From Lachnospiraceae bacterium AC2029 (GTDB taxonomy: Bacteria > Bacillota > Clostridia > Lachnospirales > Lachnospiraceae), in the NCBI GenBank assembly GCA_000703065.1, contig JNLK01000001.1, forward strand, positions 2,874,001-2,938,000: DNA of 64,000 nt, given 5' to 3'. Within the stretch, counting starts at the first letter, position 1. Each line of letters begins with the position of its first letter. This document shows positions 26,473 to 35,134 of the stretch, one piece after another. Under the pieces are notes generated by a model that searched no databases, was not told the DNA's origin, and saw only the letters and a list, made by a program, of their open reading frames with translations. The position numbers were made by a program, and so were the translations under genes.

Positions 26473-27432
26473 ATGAAACTGTTTAAGAAGAAACCGGTTG
26501 ACGGCAGGAGGAAGCTCCAGGCCGGAACCGTTGAGAGAATACCGGAGGTAAGACCCTCCGAGAATATGGATGATATAGTATCCTTTTTAAAGGAAGCGAC
26601 AGAGGAACCTGAGGTCGCAGTAAAGAAAGGGCCGGATCCGCAGGCGTCGGAACTGTTCACATGTTCTGAATGTGGAAATCAGTTGCTGATCAAGGAGATG
26701 CGGAAGGCTCTTTATGTATGTCCGAAATGCGGAAAGCATCATAAGATTTCCGCAAGAAGAAGAGTGAGAAACCTGGTGGATCCCGGTACCTTCCGCAAGC
26801 TGAAGTGCGAGGTGGGAGATGTCAATCCGCTGGATTATCCGGATTATAATGAGAAGATCGCGGCTCTTCGCGAGAAGACGGGAATGGATGAAGGTCTTCT
26901 TGCAGGCGTCGGAGAGATCGAGGGTGAACGTGCGGTGATCGCCGTTATGGGTTCCGAGTTCCTGATGGGGAGCATGGGGATCGCGGTCGGCGAAAAGGTC
27001 ACGAACGCCTTTGAGGTTGCAGAGAAGCTGAAGCTGCCTATCATTATTTTCACTGCCAGCGGCGGCGCCCGGATGCAGGAGGGGATCCTCTCACTGATGC
27101 AGATGGCAAAGACCGCGGCGGCAGCAAAGCGTTTCAGCGAGAGCGGCGGACTGTATATCGCAGTCCAGACCCACCCCACCACGGGCGGCGTCAGTGCCAG
27201 CTTTGCGACACTGGCGGATATCACCATTGCGGAGCCGGACGCACTGATCGGCTTTGCAGGCCCCAGAGTGATCGAGCAGACCATCGGCCAGAAACTGCCG
27301 GAGGGCTTCCAGAGAGCGGAATATCTGGAGGAGCACGGTTTTGTGGACGCGATCGTAAAGAGAAATGAGATGCGAGCCACGCTGGCTCAGATCCTGCGTC
27401 TGCATCAGAGGAAAAGGAGGCCGACATTATGA
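26473..27432 (+). CDS. accD: Acetyl-CoA carboxylase carboxyltransferase subunit beta
   Basis: 319 residues from ATG 26473 (MKLFKKKP); ATG 26455 and 26416 are in frame upstream and cannot be excluded. After a ~50-residue poorly conserved stretch comes the zinc ribbon (FTCSECGNQL...YVCPKCGKHHK) and the crotonase-fold carboxyltransferase (FTASGGARMQEG, TTGGVSASFA, GFAGPRVIEQT). With AccA it transfers the carboxyl group from biotin to acetyl-CoA. The stop overlaps the accA start. Confidence 0.92.
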   Translation: MKLFKKKPVDGRRKLQAGTVERIPEVRPSENMDDIVSFLKEATEEPEVAVKKGPDPQASELFTCSECGNQLLIKEMRKALYVCPKCGKHHKISARRRVRNLVDPGTFRKLKCEVGDVNPLDYPDYNEKIAALREKTGMDEGLLAGVGEIEGERAVIAVMGSEFLMGSMGIAVGEKVTNAFEVAEKLKLPIIIFTASGGARMQEGILSLMQMAKTAAAAKRFSESGGLYIAVQTHPTTGGVSASFATLADITIAEPDALIGFAGPRVIEQTIGQKLPEGFQRAEYLEEHGFVDAIVKRNEMRATLAQILRLHQRKRRPTL

Positions 27433-28355
27433 CGATCAGAGAGATAGATGAGCGGATGACGGCCATAGAGACGGAACGCTGGCAGACGGAGGTCTCGGAA
27501 GAGAGGATCCGTGAGCTGGAGCGGGAGTATGCCGAGGTGTGCAGGGAATGCACCAACCTTTCGGCACACGACAATGTCTATCTGGCAAGACATAAATATC
27601 GTCCCAAGGTGGATGATTATATCAATGCACTTTTCAAAAACCTCTTTATTCAGAGGGGCGATCTGCTTTCCAAAGAGGATCAGAGCATCTTCGGCGGGAT
27701 CGCCACCTTCCACGGAATTCCGGTCACGGTACTGGGACACCGGAAGGGCAGAAATATCAATGAGAATCTGAAGTACAACTTCGGTATGCCGGAGCCCGAG
27801 GGGTATCGGAAGGCGCTTCGTATGATGAAGCAGGCGGAGAAGTTCGGCCGCCCCATCATTACCTTTATCGATACGCCGGGTGCGTATCCCGGGCTTGAGG
27901 CGGAGCAGCACGGACAGAGCAACGCCATTGCCGAGAACCTGGCGGAAATGAGCGCGCTGAAGACGCCCATCATTTCCATCGTGACCGGCGAAGGAAGCTC
28001 CGGAGGCGCTCTCGCCATCGGCGTTGCCAATAAGGTCTATATGCTGGAGCATGCGGTATATTCGGTGCTTTCACCGGAGGGTTTTGCGTCCATCCTGTGG
28101 AAGGATTCCAACCGTGCGGCAGAGGCCTGTGACCTGATGAAGCTGACGGCTGAGGATCTGTACGGCTTCGGTGTGATCGACGGGATCATCCCCGAGCCCA
28201 TCGGCGGAGCGCATCATAATCCGCAGGCGGTCTTCAAGTCGATCGAGAGAGTGATCGTGCGTGAATTCAACGCAATGAAGAAAATGTCACCGAACGAGAT
28301 CGCAAGAAGCCGTTATGAGAAATACCGTAATATCGACAAGGCTGTCAGAAAATAA
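27429..28355 (+). CDS. accA: Acetyl-CoA carboxylase carboxyltransferase subunit alpha
   Basis: 308 residues, normal length. Seen: GRNINENLKYNFGMPEPEGYRKALR, FIDTPGAYPGLEAEQHGQ, GEGSSGGALAIGVANKV and LSPEGFASILWKD. Partner of AccD; the overlap of start and stop (TTATGA) suggests coupled translation and equal amounts. Biotin carrier (accB) and biotin carboxylase (accC) genes are not in the window. Confidence 0.95.
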   Translation: MTIREIDERMTAIETERWQTEVSEERIRELEREYAEVCRECTNLSAHDNVYLARHKYRPKVDDYINALFKNLFIQRGDLLSKEDQSIFGGIATFHGIPVTVLGHRKGRNINENLKYNFGMPEPEGYRKALRMMKQAEKFGRPIITFIDTPGAYPGLEAEQHGQSNAIAENLAEMSALKTPIISIVTGEGSSGGALAIGVANKVYMLEHAVYSVLSPEGFASILWKDSNRAAEACDLMKLTAEDLYGFGVIDGIIPEPIGGAHHNPQAVFKSIERVIVREFNAMKKMSPNEIARSRYEKYRNIDKAVRK

Positions 28356-28365
28356 GGAGTAGAAT

Positions 28366-29304
28366 ATGAAACTGATCAACGAACTTCTGGGTGTGAAATA
28401 TCCCATCATCCAGGGTGGTATGGCAAATATAGCTACCGGTGCCTTCGCGGCGGCGGTAGGTAACGCAGGGGCCCTGGGCCTCATCGCCTCCGGAGGAATG
28501 CCCGCCGAGGCCATCGAGAAGGAAATCTTTGATGCAAGAAAGGCTACGGACAGGCCCTTCGGCGTTAACCTGATGCTGATGAATCCGGATGCGGACAATA
28601 TCGCGGATCTTCTGGCAAAGGAAAAGATCCGGATCATTACCACAGGTGCCGGAACTCCCGGTAAGTATATCGAGAAATGGAAAGAGACCGGTGCCATCGT
28701 GATCCCGGTTGTGGCAAGCACGGCACTGGCACGCAAGGTGGAGAAGCAGGGTGCTGACGCAGTCATCGCGGAAGGCGGTGAGAGCGGCGGACACGTGGGT
28801 GATATGACCACCATGGCTCTGGTTCCCCAGGTCATCGACAGCGTGGAGATCCCGGTCATTGCAGCCGGCGGTATCGCTGACGGAAGACAGTTTGCGGCAG
28901 CTCTCTGCCTGGGTGCGGCAGGAATTCAGATCGGTACCAGCCTTCTGGTATCCGAGGAATGTCCGATCCACGACAATTACAAGGCAGAGCTGATCAAGGC
29001 AAAGGATAACAGCACCACCGTGACCGGACGGAGTCTGGGTGCGCCGGTGCGTATCATCAAGAACCCCATGGCTAGAGAGTACCTGAAGCTGGAGGCACAG
29101 GCTGCATCCCGTGACGAGCTGGAGCAGATCACATTGGGCGGTCTCCGCAAGGCAGTCTTCGACGGAGATATGAAGAACGGTTCCGTTATGGCCGGTCAGG
29201 TCTGCGGACAGCTGAAGGAGGTAAGACCTCTGGCAGTGATCCTGGAGGAGATGTATCAGGGTGCGAAGAAGGTGCTTGAAGAGACAAGGAGCATTTCCCT
29301 GTAG
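28366..29304 (+). CDS. fabK: Enoyl-ACP reductase II (FabK)
   Basis: 312 residues; FMN-dependent TIM barrel of the nitronate monooxygenase/FabK group. PIIQGGMANIATG at the N-terminus, EGGESGGHVG, AAGGIADGRQFAAAL and GTSLLVSEECPIH mark the FMN-phosphate and active-site loops. It reduces enoyl-ACP in the last step of each cycle and is naturally insensitive to triclosan, unlike FabI. AAGGAG precedes the ATG; 10 bases after accA. Confidence 0.94.
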   Translation: MKLINELLGVKYPIIQGGMANIATGAFAAAVGNAGALGLIASGGMPAEAIEKEIFDARKATDRPFGVNLMLMNPDADNIADLLAKEKIRIITTGAGTPGKYIEKWKETGAIVIPVVASTALARKVEKQGADAVIAEGGESGGHVGDMTTMALVPQVIDSVEIPVIAAGGIADGRQFAAALCLGAAGIQIGTSLLVSEECPIHDNYKAELIKAKDNSTTVTGRSLGAPVRIIKNPMAREYLKLEAQAASRDELEQITLGGLRKAVFDGDMKNGSVMAGQVCGQLKEVRPLAVILEEMYQGAKKVLEETRSISL

Positions 29305-29364
29305 AAAGATCGGCGGGGGATGATGAAGGTCGGCGGACCTTACATGAATGAACGGAGAACGAAA

Positions 29365-30297
29365 ATGAAACTTGGTTTTTTATATGCCGGACAGGGCAGC
29401 CAGAAGGTGGGAATGGGAAAGGACTTCTATGAATCCAACGCTTCCTTCCGCCAGGTGCTGGATGCAGCGGATCCGGGTTTTGATCTGAAGCAGGTATCCT
29501 TTGAAGGACCTGCGGAGGTACTGAATGAGACAAAGTACACCCAGCCCTGCATGGTGGCATTTGCCGTGGGCGTAACGAAGGTTCTGGCGGAGGCAGGGAT
29601 CACTCCTGCCATTGCAGCGGGCCTTTCCCTGGGTGAGTACAGCGCATTGTATGCATCAGGCGTTTTTACGGAGCAGCAGGTGATCGATCTGGTGGCCTTC
29701 CGCGGAAATGCCATGCAGTCCGCAGTTCAGGGACGCGCGTGCAAGATGATCGCGGTTCTTGGATTGGAGCGGGATAAGATCTACGAAGGCTGTAAGAAGA
29801 TACAGGAACAGTACCCCTCGCTCTGCTGTGAGCCGGCAAACTTCAACTGCCCCGGACAGATCACGGTATCCGGTGATGCGGAGGCTGTGGATGCGGCAGC
29901 AGAGGTGATGAAGGAGCTGGGCGCCAAGAAGGTGCTTCCGGTGAAGGTCAGCGGTCCTTTCCATACTTCCCTGATGAAGCCGGCAGGCGATCAGCTGAAG
30001 GAACGTTTTGCTAAGGAAAGCTTCGGTGAGATGTCCGTTCCGGTGGTATTCAATGCGTTGGGACGCGAGAAGAATGCTGATGAGGAGATCCCGGTGCTTC
30101 TGGAGAAGCAGGTGCAGACCTCGGTATTCTTTGAGGATACCATCCGCTACATGGCAGATCAGGGCATCGATGCCTTCGTGGAGATCGGCCCCGGGAAGAC
30201 TCTTTCCAAGTTTGTGCAGAAGACCGTTTCGGTTCCCTGCTACAATGTGGAAACGGCCGAGGATATCAACGCTCTCCTTGAGGCGCTGAAGGCCTGA
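29365..30297 (+). CDS. fabD: Malonyl-CoA:ACP transacylase
   Basis: 310 residues from ATG 29365 (MKLGFLYAGQGSQ) with GGAG upstream; ATG 29344 is an alternative adding seven residues. Catalytic Ser in AGLSLGEYSALYASG, Arg in VAFRGNAMQ, and His in VSGPFHTSLMKPA. It loads malonyl groups onto ACP. Confidence 0.95.
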   Translation: MKLGFLYAGQGSQKVGMGKDFYESNASFRQVLDAADPGFDLKQVSFEGPAEVLNETKYTQPCMVAFAVGVTKVLAEAGITPAIAAGLSLGEYSALYASGVFTEQQVIDLVAFRGNAMQSAVQGRACKMIAVLGLERDKIYEGCKKIQEQYPSLCCEPANFNCPGQITVSGDAEAVDAAAEVMKELGAKKVLPVKVSGPFHTSLMKPAGDQLKERFAKESFGEMSVPVVFNALGREKNADEEIPVLLEKQVQTSVFFEDTIRYMADQGIDAFVEIGPGKTLSKFVQKTVSVPCYNVETAEDINALLEALKA

Positions 30298-30314
30298 GAC
30301 AGGACTTACGGAGG

Positions 30315-30330
30315 TTCTGCTTCGGCAGAA
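30315..30330 (+). other. UUCG-type hairpin between fabD and fabG
   Basis: TTCTGC-TTCG-GCAGAA in the 76-base gap. A stable tetraloop hairpin without a U tract; possible RNA processing or stability element. Confidence 0.5.
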
Positions 30331-30373
30331 GGCTTCGGACGATTAAGGATATTTTAAGAAGAGAGGTTTATAC

Positions 30374-31114
30374 ATGAATTTACAGGGGAAGAATGCCATC
30401 GTGACCGGTGGCAGCCGCGGGATCGGCAAGGGAATCGCACTTCGTCTGGCAAAGGGCGGAGCAAATGTACTGATCACCTATGCCGGAAATGCGGCAGCAG
30501 CTGAGGAAACCGTGGAAGAGATGAAGGCGATGGGCGTAAAGGCAGCGGCAATTCAGGCGGATGCCTCTGATCCGGCAGCGGCAGCATCGGTTGTGGAGGC
30601 TGCAAAGGAACTGGGCGATACCATCGACATTCTGGTAAACAATGCCGGCATCACAAGGGACAACCTTCTGGTGCGGATGAAGGATGAAGAGTTCGATGCG
30701 GTGATCAATACGAATCTTCGCGGCGTATATTCCATGATGAAGGCTGTAGCCAAGCCGATGATGAAGCAGAGAAACGGCCGGATCATCAATATCAGCAGTA
30801 TCGTGGGAATCTACGGAAATGCAGGTCAGGTGAACTATGCTGCGGCCAAGGCCGGAGTGATCGGAATGACCAAGTCCGTGGCCATGGAGCTGGGTTCCCG
30901 CAACATCACATGTAATGCGGTAGCGCCCGGATTCATCGAGACCGATATGACCGCGGCCCTTCCCGACAAGGTGAAGGAAGAGCTGACCGGACAGATCACC
31001 CTGGGCCGTCTGGGCCGGGTTGAGGATGTGGCGGAAGCAGTTGCATTTTTCGCAAGTGATGAAGCTTCCTATGTGACAGGCCAGGTGCTGGAGGTGGCAG
31101 GCGGACTCCAATGA
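30374..31114 (+). CDS. fabG: 3-oxoacyl-ACP reductase
   Basis: 246 residues, short-chain dehydrogenase fold. NADPH site TGGSRGIGKGIAL, NNAGITRDN, catalytic Ser in NISSIVG and Tyr-x3-Lys in YAAAKAG, and the C-terminal ASYVTGQVLEVAGGL typical of FabG. AGAGAGG precedes the ATG. A 64-base hairpin starts 8 bases after its stop. Confidence 0.96.
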   Translation: MNLQGKNAIVTGGSRGIGKGIALRLAKGGANVLITYAGNAAAAEETVEEMKAMGVKAAAIQADASDPAAAASVVEAAKELGDTIDILVNNAGITRDNLLVRMKDEEFDAVINTNLRGVYSMMKAVAKPMMKQRNGRIINISSIVGIYGNAGQVNYAAAKAGVIGMTKSVAMELGSRNITCNAVAPGFIETDMTAALPDKVKEELTGQITLGRLGRVEDVAEAVAFFASDEASYVTGQVLEVAGGLQ

Positions 31115-31121
31115 GCCATGC

Positions 31122-31185
31122 AGTCCGGCAACACATATGCTTTGAGTGAGCTTGCTCACGATCAAAGCATATGTGTTGCCGGACT
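31122..31185. repeat. Long hairpin inside the fab operon
   Basis: Outer arms of 24 bases match perfectly: 31122-31145 begins AGTCCGGCAACACATATG and 31162-31185 ends CATATGTGTTGCCGGACT. The inner stem is GTGAGC-TT-GCTCAC with a two-base bulge (GA). There is no U tract after it, so it is more likely a processing or stability structure, or a repeat element, than a plain terminator. It directly abuts the tandem array at 31186. Confidence 0.9.
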
Positions 31186-31469
31186 ATACGGCGAATGCCG
31201 CCGACTCGACGGGAGCGGAGCGACCGGAGAGGCAGGCATGGCGAATTGGATAATACGGCGAATGCCGCCGACTCGGCGGGAGCGGAGCGACCGGAGAGGC
31301 AGGCATGGCGAATTGGATGATACGGCGAATGCCGCGACTCGACGGGAGCGGAGCGACCGGAGAGGCAGGCATGGCGAATTGGATAATACGGCGAATGCCG
31401 CCGACTCGATGGGAGCGGAGCGACCGGAGAGGCAGGCATGGCGAATTGGATAATACGGCGAATTGGATA
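31186..31469. repeat. 67-bp tandem repeat array between fabG and fabF
   Basis: Units at 31186-31252, 31253-31319, 31320-31385 (66 bp, one C lost) and 31386-31452, then a 17-base stub (31453-31469) joining the first ten and last seven bases of the unit. Units differ at only a few positions (CTCGAC, CTCGGC, CTCGAT). The period is not a multiple of three, so it is not a protein-coding array. It fills the otherwise gene-free gap 31115-31487. Confidence 0.95.
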
Positions 31470-31487
31470 AATGTGAAAGGGATAATT

Positions 31488-32729
31488 ATGAAAAGAAGAG
31501 TAGTGATCACGGGTATGGGAACCATCAACCCGATCGGACATAATGTGGAAGAAACCTGGAAGAGTGTGCAGGAAGGCGTATGCGGCATCGATGAGATCCA
31601 GCAGGTGGATATGACTGACTTCAAGCTGAAGCTTGCCGCTGAGGTTAAGGACTATGCTCCGGAGAACTTCCTGGACAAAAAAGAAGCAAAGAAAATGGAC
31701 CGGTATACCCAGTTCGCAACCATAGCAGCAAGAGAAGCAATGAAGGACAGCGGACTGAAGATCGAGGCTGAGGATCCCTATCGCTGCGGAACCATCATTT
31801 CCAGCGGGATCGGCGGACTGAAGACCAACAGTGCAGAGCACAGCCGCGGACTGGAGCGGGGCTTTGAGAAGGTTTCTCCCTTCTACATCCCAATGACCAT
31901 AGCAAATATGGCAGCCGGACAGATCGCGATCGAAACCGGTTTCAAGGGCATCTGTACCTGTGTGGTCACAGCCTGTGCCAGTGGAAACAATGCCATCGGT
32001 GAGGCCTTCCGGAATGTCCGGGACGGCTATACCGACGTTATGATGTGCGGAGGCTCCGAGGCCTGCATCTGCGAGATGGGCATCGGCGGTTTCACCGTCA
32101 TGCATGCACTGAACCTGTCCGAGGACAAGAACCGGGCATCCATTCCCTTTGATGCGGAACGTTCCGGCTTTGTCATGGGCGAGGGTGCCGGCATCCTGAT
32201 CCTGGAGGAGCTGGAGCACGCAAAGGCCCGGGGTGCAAAAATCTACGGTGAGGTTGTGGGCTACGGCGCAAGCTGTGATGCACACCACATCACGGCCCCG
32301 GATCCGGAGGGACTGGGCGCGGCCAACTGCATGAAGATGGCTGTGAACGATGCGGATCTGAAGCCGGAGGACATCGACTATGTCAATGCACATGGTACCT
32401 CCACTCCGCTGAATGATGCAGGTGAGACCAAGGCGATCAAGCTGGCCTTCGGAGATCATGCATATAAGATGATGGTAAGCTCCACCAAGTCCATGACCGG
32501 ACACCTTCTGGGCGGCAGCGGTGCGCTGGAGGCAATCATTACCACAAAGGCTCTTCAGGAGGGCTTCGTACCTGCAACCATCAACTATAAGAATCCGGAT
32601 CCCAACTGCGATCTGGACATCGTTCCGAACGAGGGACGGAAGGCGGATATCCATTACGCCATCAACAACTCCCTTGGCTTCGGCGGACACAATGCAACAA
32701 CCGTATTTAAGAAGTGGGAGGAAGCATAA
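31488..32729 (+). CDS. fabF: Beta-ketoacyl-ACP synthase II (second copy)
   Basis: 413 residues from ATG 31488 (MKRRVVITGMG), with GAAAGGG upstream; longer in-frame readings only translate the tandem repeats. Catalytic Cys163 in TACASGNNA, His in NAHGTSTPLND and in STKSMTGHLLGG. It is the elongating KAS of the main operon; fabZ starts at the base after its stop. Confidence 0.95.
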   Translation: MKRRVVITGMGTINPIGHNVEETWKSVQEGVCGIDEIQQVDMTDFKLKLAAEVKDYAPENFLDKKEAKKMDRYTQFATIAAREAMKDSGLKIEAEDPYRCGTIISSGIGGLKTNSAEHSRGLERGFEKVSPFYIPMTIANMAAGQIAIETGFKGICTCVVTACASGNNAIGEAFRNVRDGYTDVMMCGGSEACICEMGIGGFTVMHALNLSEDKNRASIPFDAERSGFVMGEGAGILILEELEHAKARGAKIYGEVVGYGASCDAHHITAPDPEGLGAANCMKMAVNDADLKPEDIDYVNAHGTSTPLNDAGETKAIKLAFGDHAYKMMVSSTKSMTGHLLGGSGALEAIITTKALQEGFVPATINYKNPDPNCDLDIVPNEGRKADIHYAINNSLGFGGHNATTVFKKWEEA

Positions 32730-33158
32730 ATGGAACTGAATTCGAATCAGATCAGAGAGATCCTTCCTCATCGATATCCCATGCAGCTGGTGGACAAGAT
32801 CGTTGATTTTGAACCCGGCCAGTGGGCAGAGGGAATCAAATGTGTTACCGTAAATGAGCCCTTCTTCCAGGGACATTTTCCCGAGGCACACGTAATGCCG
32901 GGCGTACTGATCATTGAAGCCCTGGCACAGACCGGTGCCGTTGCGATCCTTTCCGAGGAGGAATACAAGGGAAAGATCGCCTTCTTCGGAGGGATCAAGA
33001 ATGCCCGTTTCCGTCAGCAGGTCCGTCCGGGAGACGTGCTCACACTTCGCTGTGAGATCACGGACAGAAAAGGACCCGTCGGCTTCGGAAAGGCCGTGGC
33101 GAAGGTGGGAGACAAGGTGGCAGCACAGGCCGAGATCTCTTTCGTGATCGGTCAGTAA
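32730..33158 (+). CDS. fabZ: 3-hydroxyacyl-ACP dehydratase
   Basis: 142 residues, hot-dog fold. ILPHRYPMQLVDKI, then the active-site His in FFQGHFPEAHVMPGVLIIEALAQ with the Glu in the following helix. It dehydrates hydroxyacyl-ACP. It starts directly after the fabF stop with no gap. Confidence 0.96.
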   Translation: MELNSNQIREILPHRYPMQLVDKIVDFEPGQWAEGIKCVTVNEPFFQGHFPEAHVMPGVLIIEALAQTGAVAILSEEEYKGKIAFFGGIKNARFRQQVRPGDVLTLRCEITDRKGPVGFGKAVAKVGDKVAAQAEISFVIGQ

Positions 33159-33170
33159 TCAGCAGATCAG

Positions 33171-33193
33171 AGGCAGGGGAACAGCTCCTGCCT
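33171..33193 (+). terminator. Possible attenuator between fabZ and the MarR gene
   Basis: AGGCAGG (33171-33177) pairs with CCTGCCT (33187-33193), followed by TTGTACCTT. The U tract is poor, so partial termination is more likely than complete. Confidence 0.45.
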
Positions 33194-33222
33194 TGTACCT
33201 TAAGAAAATGAGGGATTCATCT

Positions 33223-33690
33223 ATGACAGACAATCCACTACATGAGGTATATTCCAAATTCCGTGTATACTATTATCGCGACGTGTTCCGCAGGATCCAG
33301 AGTCGCGAGCTGTCTTTATCTACCACGGAGGCATACTGTATCGAGGTCATCGGGGCCCTTGGGTCACCGACGATCAATGAGTTCGCCGATTTCATCGGGA
33401 TATCTCCTCCGAATGCGACCTACAAGGTAAATTCCCTGATCAAAAAGGGATACCTGACGAAGGTGCAGTCCGGAACGGATAAGAGGGAGTTCTTCCTGGA
33501 GGTTACCGACAAGTATTTCAAGTACTGGAATATCAACAAAAAGTACATGGATATCGTTGAGGAACGGCTTGAGAAGTCTCTGGAACCCGAAGAGTTTGAA
33601 CTCTTCAACAAGATCATGCGACGCATTTCCACGGAAATGATGCCGGAGGTTCCAATCCCGACGAAGGGAGAGGAGGAAGAGAATGAGTAG
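33223..33690 (+). CDS. MarR family regulator, likely FabT-like
   Basis: 155 residues from ATG 33223 (MTDNPLHEVYSKF) with GAGGGA seven bases upstream. Winged-helix region LSTTEAYCIEVIGALGSPTINEFADF...SPPNATYKVNSLIKKGYLTKV. FabT of Firmicutes is a MarR protein that represses fab genes with acyl-ACP as corepressor and is normally encoded in the fab operon; location here and the AT-rich palindromes at the two fab promoters support that role. Name is by inference. Confidence 0.8.
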   Translation: MTDNPLHEVYSKFRVYYYRDVFRRIQSRELSLSTTEAYCIEVIGALGSPTINEFADFIGISPPNATYKVNSLIKKGYLTKVQSGTDKREFFLEVTDKYFKYWNINKKYMDIVEERLEKSLEPEEFELFNKIMRRISTEMMPEVPIPTKGEEEENE

Positions 33691-34303
33691 TATCTACGGA
33701 GAATTCGAACCCCGCCTGAACTATATCATGGGTCTTCTGACCACCGAACTGGAATCCTATGACCGGCTGAAGTTTGAAGAGACGGGAGAGCACATCTACG
33801 AGCATATGAGCGCCCGGATCAAATCGGACGAAAGCATGCGGGAGAAGTGCCGCAGGAAGGGACTTCCGGAGAATGCCCATTCGGCGCTGTGCGTCCTTCA
33901 GGATGCCATCGGCGTGCGGGTGGTCTGCGCCTTCCGGGATGACATTTACGGGATCCTGGAGCATATCCGCAACATTCCCTTTGTGGAGATCGTGGAAGAG
34001 ATCGATTATATACGTCACGCAAAAGCGAACGGATACCGGAGCTACCATCTGGTCCTGGCATCGAAGGCCAGATTTGAGGACCCGGAGGGAAATCTGCCGG
34101 GACGTTTCTTTATAGAGGTCCAGCTTCGGACCATCGCCATGGATTCCTGGGCGAGTCTGGAGCATAAGATGAAATATAAGAAGGATATCCGGAATCAGGA
34201 GCTGATCGAAGCGGAGCTGAAGCGCTGCGCGGATGAGCTTGCTTCCTGCGATGTGTCCATGCAGACGATCCGGAATCTGATCAGGGAAAGTTCGCTTTCC
34301 TGA
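33683..34303 (+). CDS. Small alarmone synthetase-like protein (RelA/SpoT domain) 1
   Basis: 206 residues, no HD hydrolase or C-terminal regulatory domains. Synthetase-type motifs AIGVRVVCAFRDDIYGI, AKANGYRSYHLVL and FIEVQLRTIAMDSWASLEHKMKYKK. Such single-domain proteins usually make (p)ppGpp or related products, though some modify other targets. It overlaps the MarR gene by 8 bases behind a perfect GAGGAGG, linking it to fatty-acid gene expression. A paralogue is at 37406-38077. Confidence 0.85.
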   Translation: MSSIYGEFEPRLNYIMGLLTTELESYDRLKFEETGEHIYEHMSARIKSDESMREKCRRKGLPENAHSALCVLQDAIGVRVVCAFRDDIYGILEHIRNIPFVEIVEEIDYIRHAKANGYRSYHLVLASKARFEDPEGNLPGRFFIEVQLRTIAMDSWASLEHKMKYKKDIRNQELIEAELKRCADELASCDVSMQTIRNLIRESSLS

Positions 34304-34341
34304 TCCGTCGGACCGGAAGAAGGAGAAGATAAGGAGTTACT

Positions 34342-35016
34342 ATGCGAGTATTGCTGGCAGAAGACGAGAAGGCCCTGTCCCGTGCGGTAGCCACCGTTCT
34401 GGAGGTGAAGGGCGGATATGAAGTGGACGCCGTATACGACGGTGAAGCGGCGGTGGAGGCGGCAAGACAGCATGTCTATGACGTGTGTGTCTTCGATATC
34501 ATGATGCCGAAAATGGACGGGATCACCGCGCTGGAGATCCTTCGTAAGGAAGGGAATACCACTCCGGTCCTGATGCTGACCGCAAAGGCCGAGCTGGATG
34601 ACCGCGTCCGGGGACTGGATGCGGGAGCGGATGATTATCTTCCGAAGCCCTTCCAGATGGCGGAGCTTCTGGCGAGACTTCGTTCCCTTACCAGAAGAGC
34701 AGGAACCTATACGCCGAGAACTCTTCAGGCGGGAAATGTCACCCTGGACGTGGAGCAGCAGGAACTCAGGAGTGAGAACTCGATCCGTCTGGCAAAGAAG
34801 GAAGCACGTCTTATGGAGTTTCTGATGGCCAATCCCGACCGGCAGTTCACCGTGGAAGAGATCCTGGGGCATGTATGGAAGGATGAAGAGGCGGACGAGA
34901 AGGTCGTCTGGGTCTACATTTCCTATCTCCGAAGTAAGCTGGATGCCATCGCGGCCGATCTTACCATTGAAGGAGAGGAGAAGGGGCCGTTTCATCTTGT
35001 TCCCGTTTCCGAATAG
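34342..35016 (+). CDS. OmpR-family response regulator
   Basis: 224 residues. Receiver domain with phospho-acceptor Asp52 (VFDIMMPKMDG), Thr in MLTAKAE and Lys in YLPKPFQ; C-terminal winged helix (LAKKEARLMEFLMANPDRQFTVEEIL...VYISYLRSKLDAI). The usual terminal GxGYR is replaced by GPFHLVPVSE. Pairs with the kinase gene downstream. Confidence 0.93.
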   Translation: MRVLLAEDEKALSRAVATVLEVKGGYEVDAVYDGEAAVEAARQHVYDVCVFDIMMPKMDGITALEILRKEGNTTPVLMLTAKAELDDRVRGLDAGADDYLPKPFQMAELLARLRSLTRRAGTYTPRTLQAGNVTLDVEQQELRSENSIRLAKKEARLMEFLMANPDRQFTVEEILGHVWKDEEADEKVVWVYISYLRSKLDAIAADLTIEGEEKGPFHLVPVSE

Positions 35017-35065
35017 AGTATGGAAAGGGATGGATGCCGGGAAGGAAGGCTGAGCAGGAAGGCCG

Positions 35066-35125
35066 GGAATGAAGGGAACTGAGAAACCGGAATGAAGGGT
35101 CGGGAATGAAGGGCCGGAATGAAGG
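35066..35125. repeat. GGAATGAAGG short repeats
   Basis: Four copies of GGAATGAAGG at 35066, 35089, 35103 and 35116 in the 118-base gap between response regulator and kinase. The last is part of the kinase ribosome-binding region, so slippage could change its translation. Confidence 0.7.
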
Positions 35126-35134
35126 AGTACGTGT

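Noticed and set aside
31186-31469. The 67-bp array as a CRISPR array or as the N-terminal coding part of FabF
   Set aside because: Units are contiguous with no spacers and the period is not a codon multiple. The open frame through it is an artefact; FabF homology starts exactly at MKRRVVITGMG (31488) with its own ribosome-binding site.
30996-32891. Long minus-strand frame across the repeats and fabF/fabZ
   Set aside because: It is the antisense shadow of strongly supported Fab genes, with no ribosome-binding site and a His/Ser/Cys-rich reading without family features.
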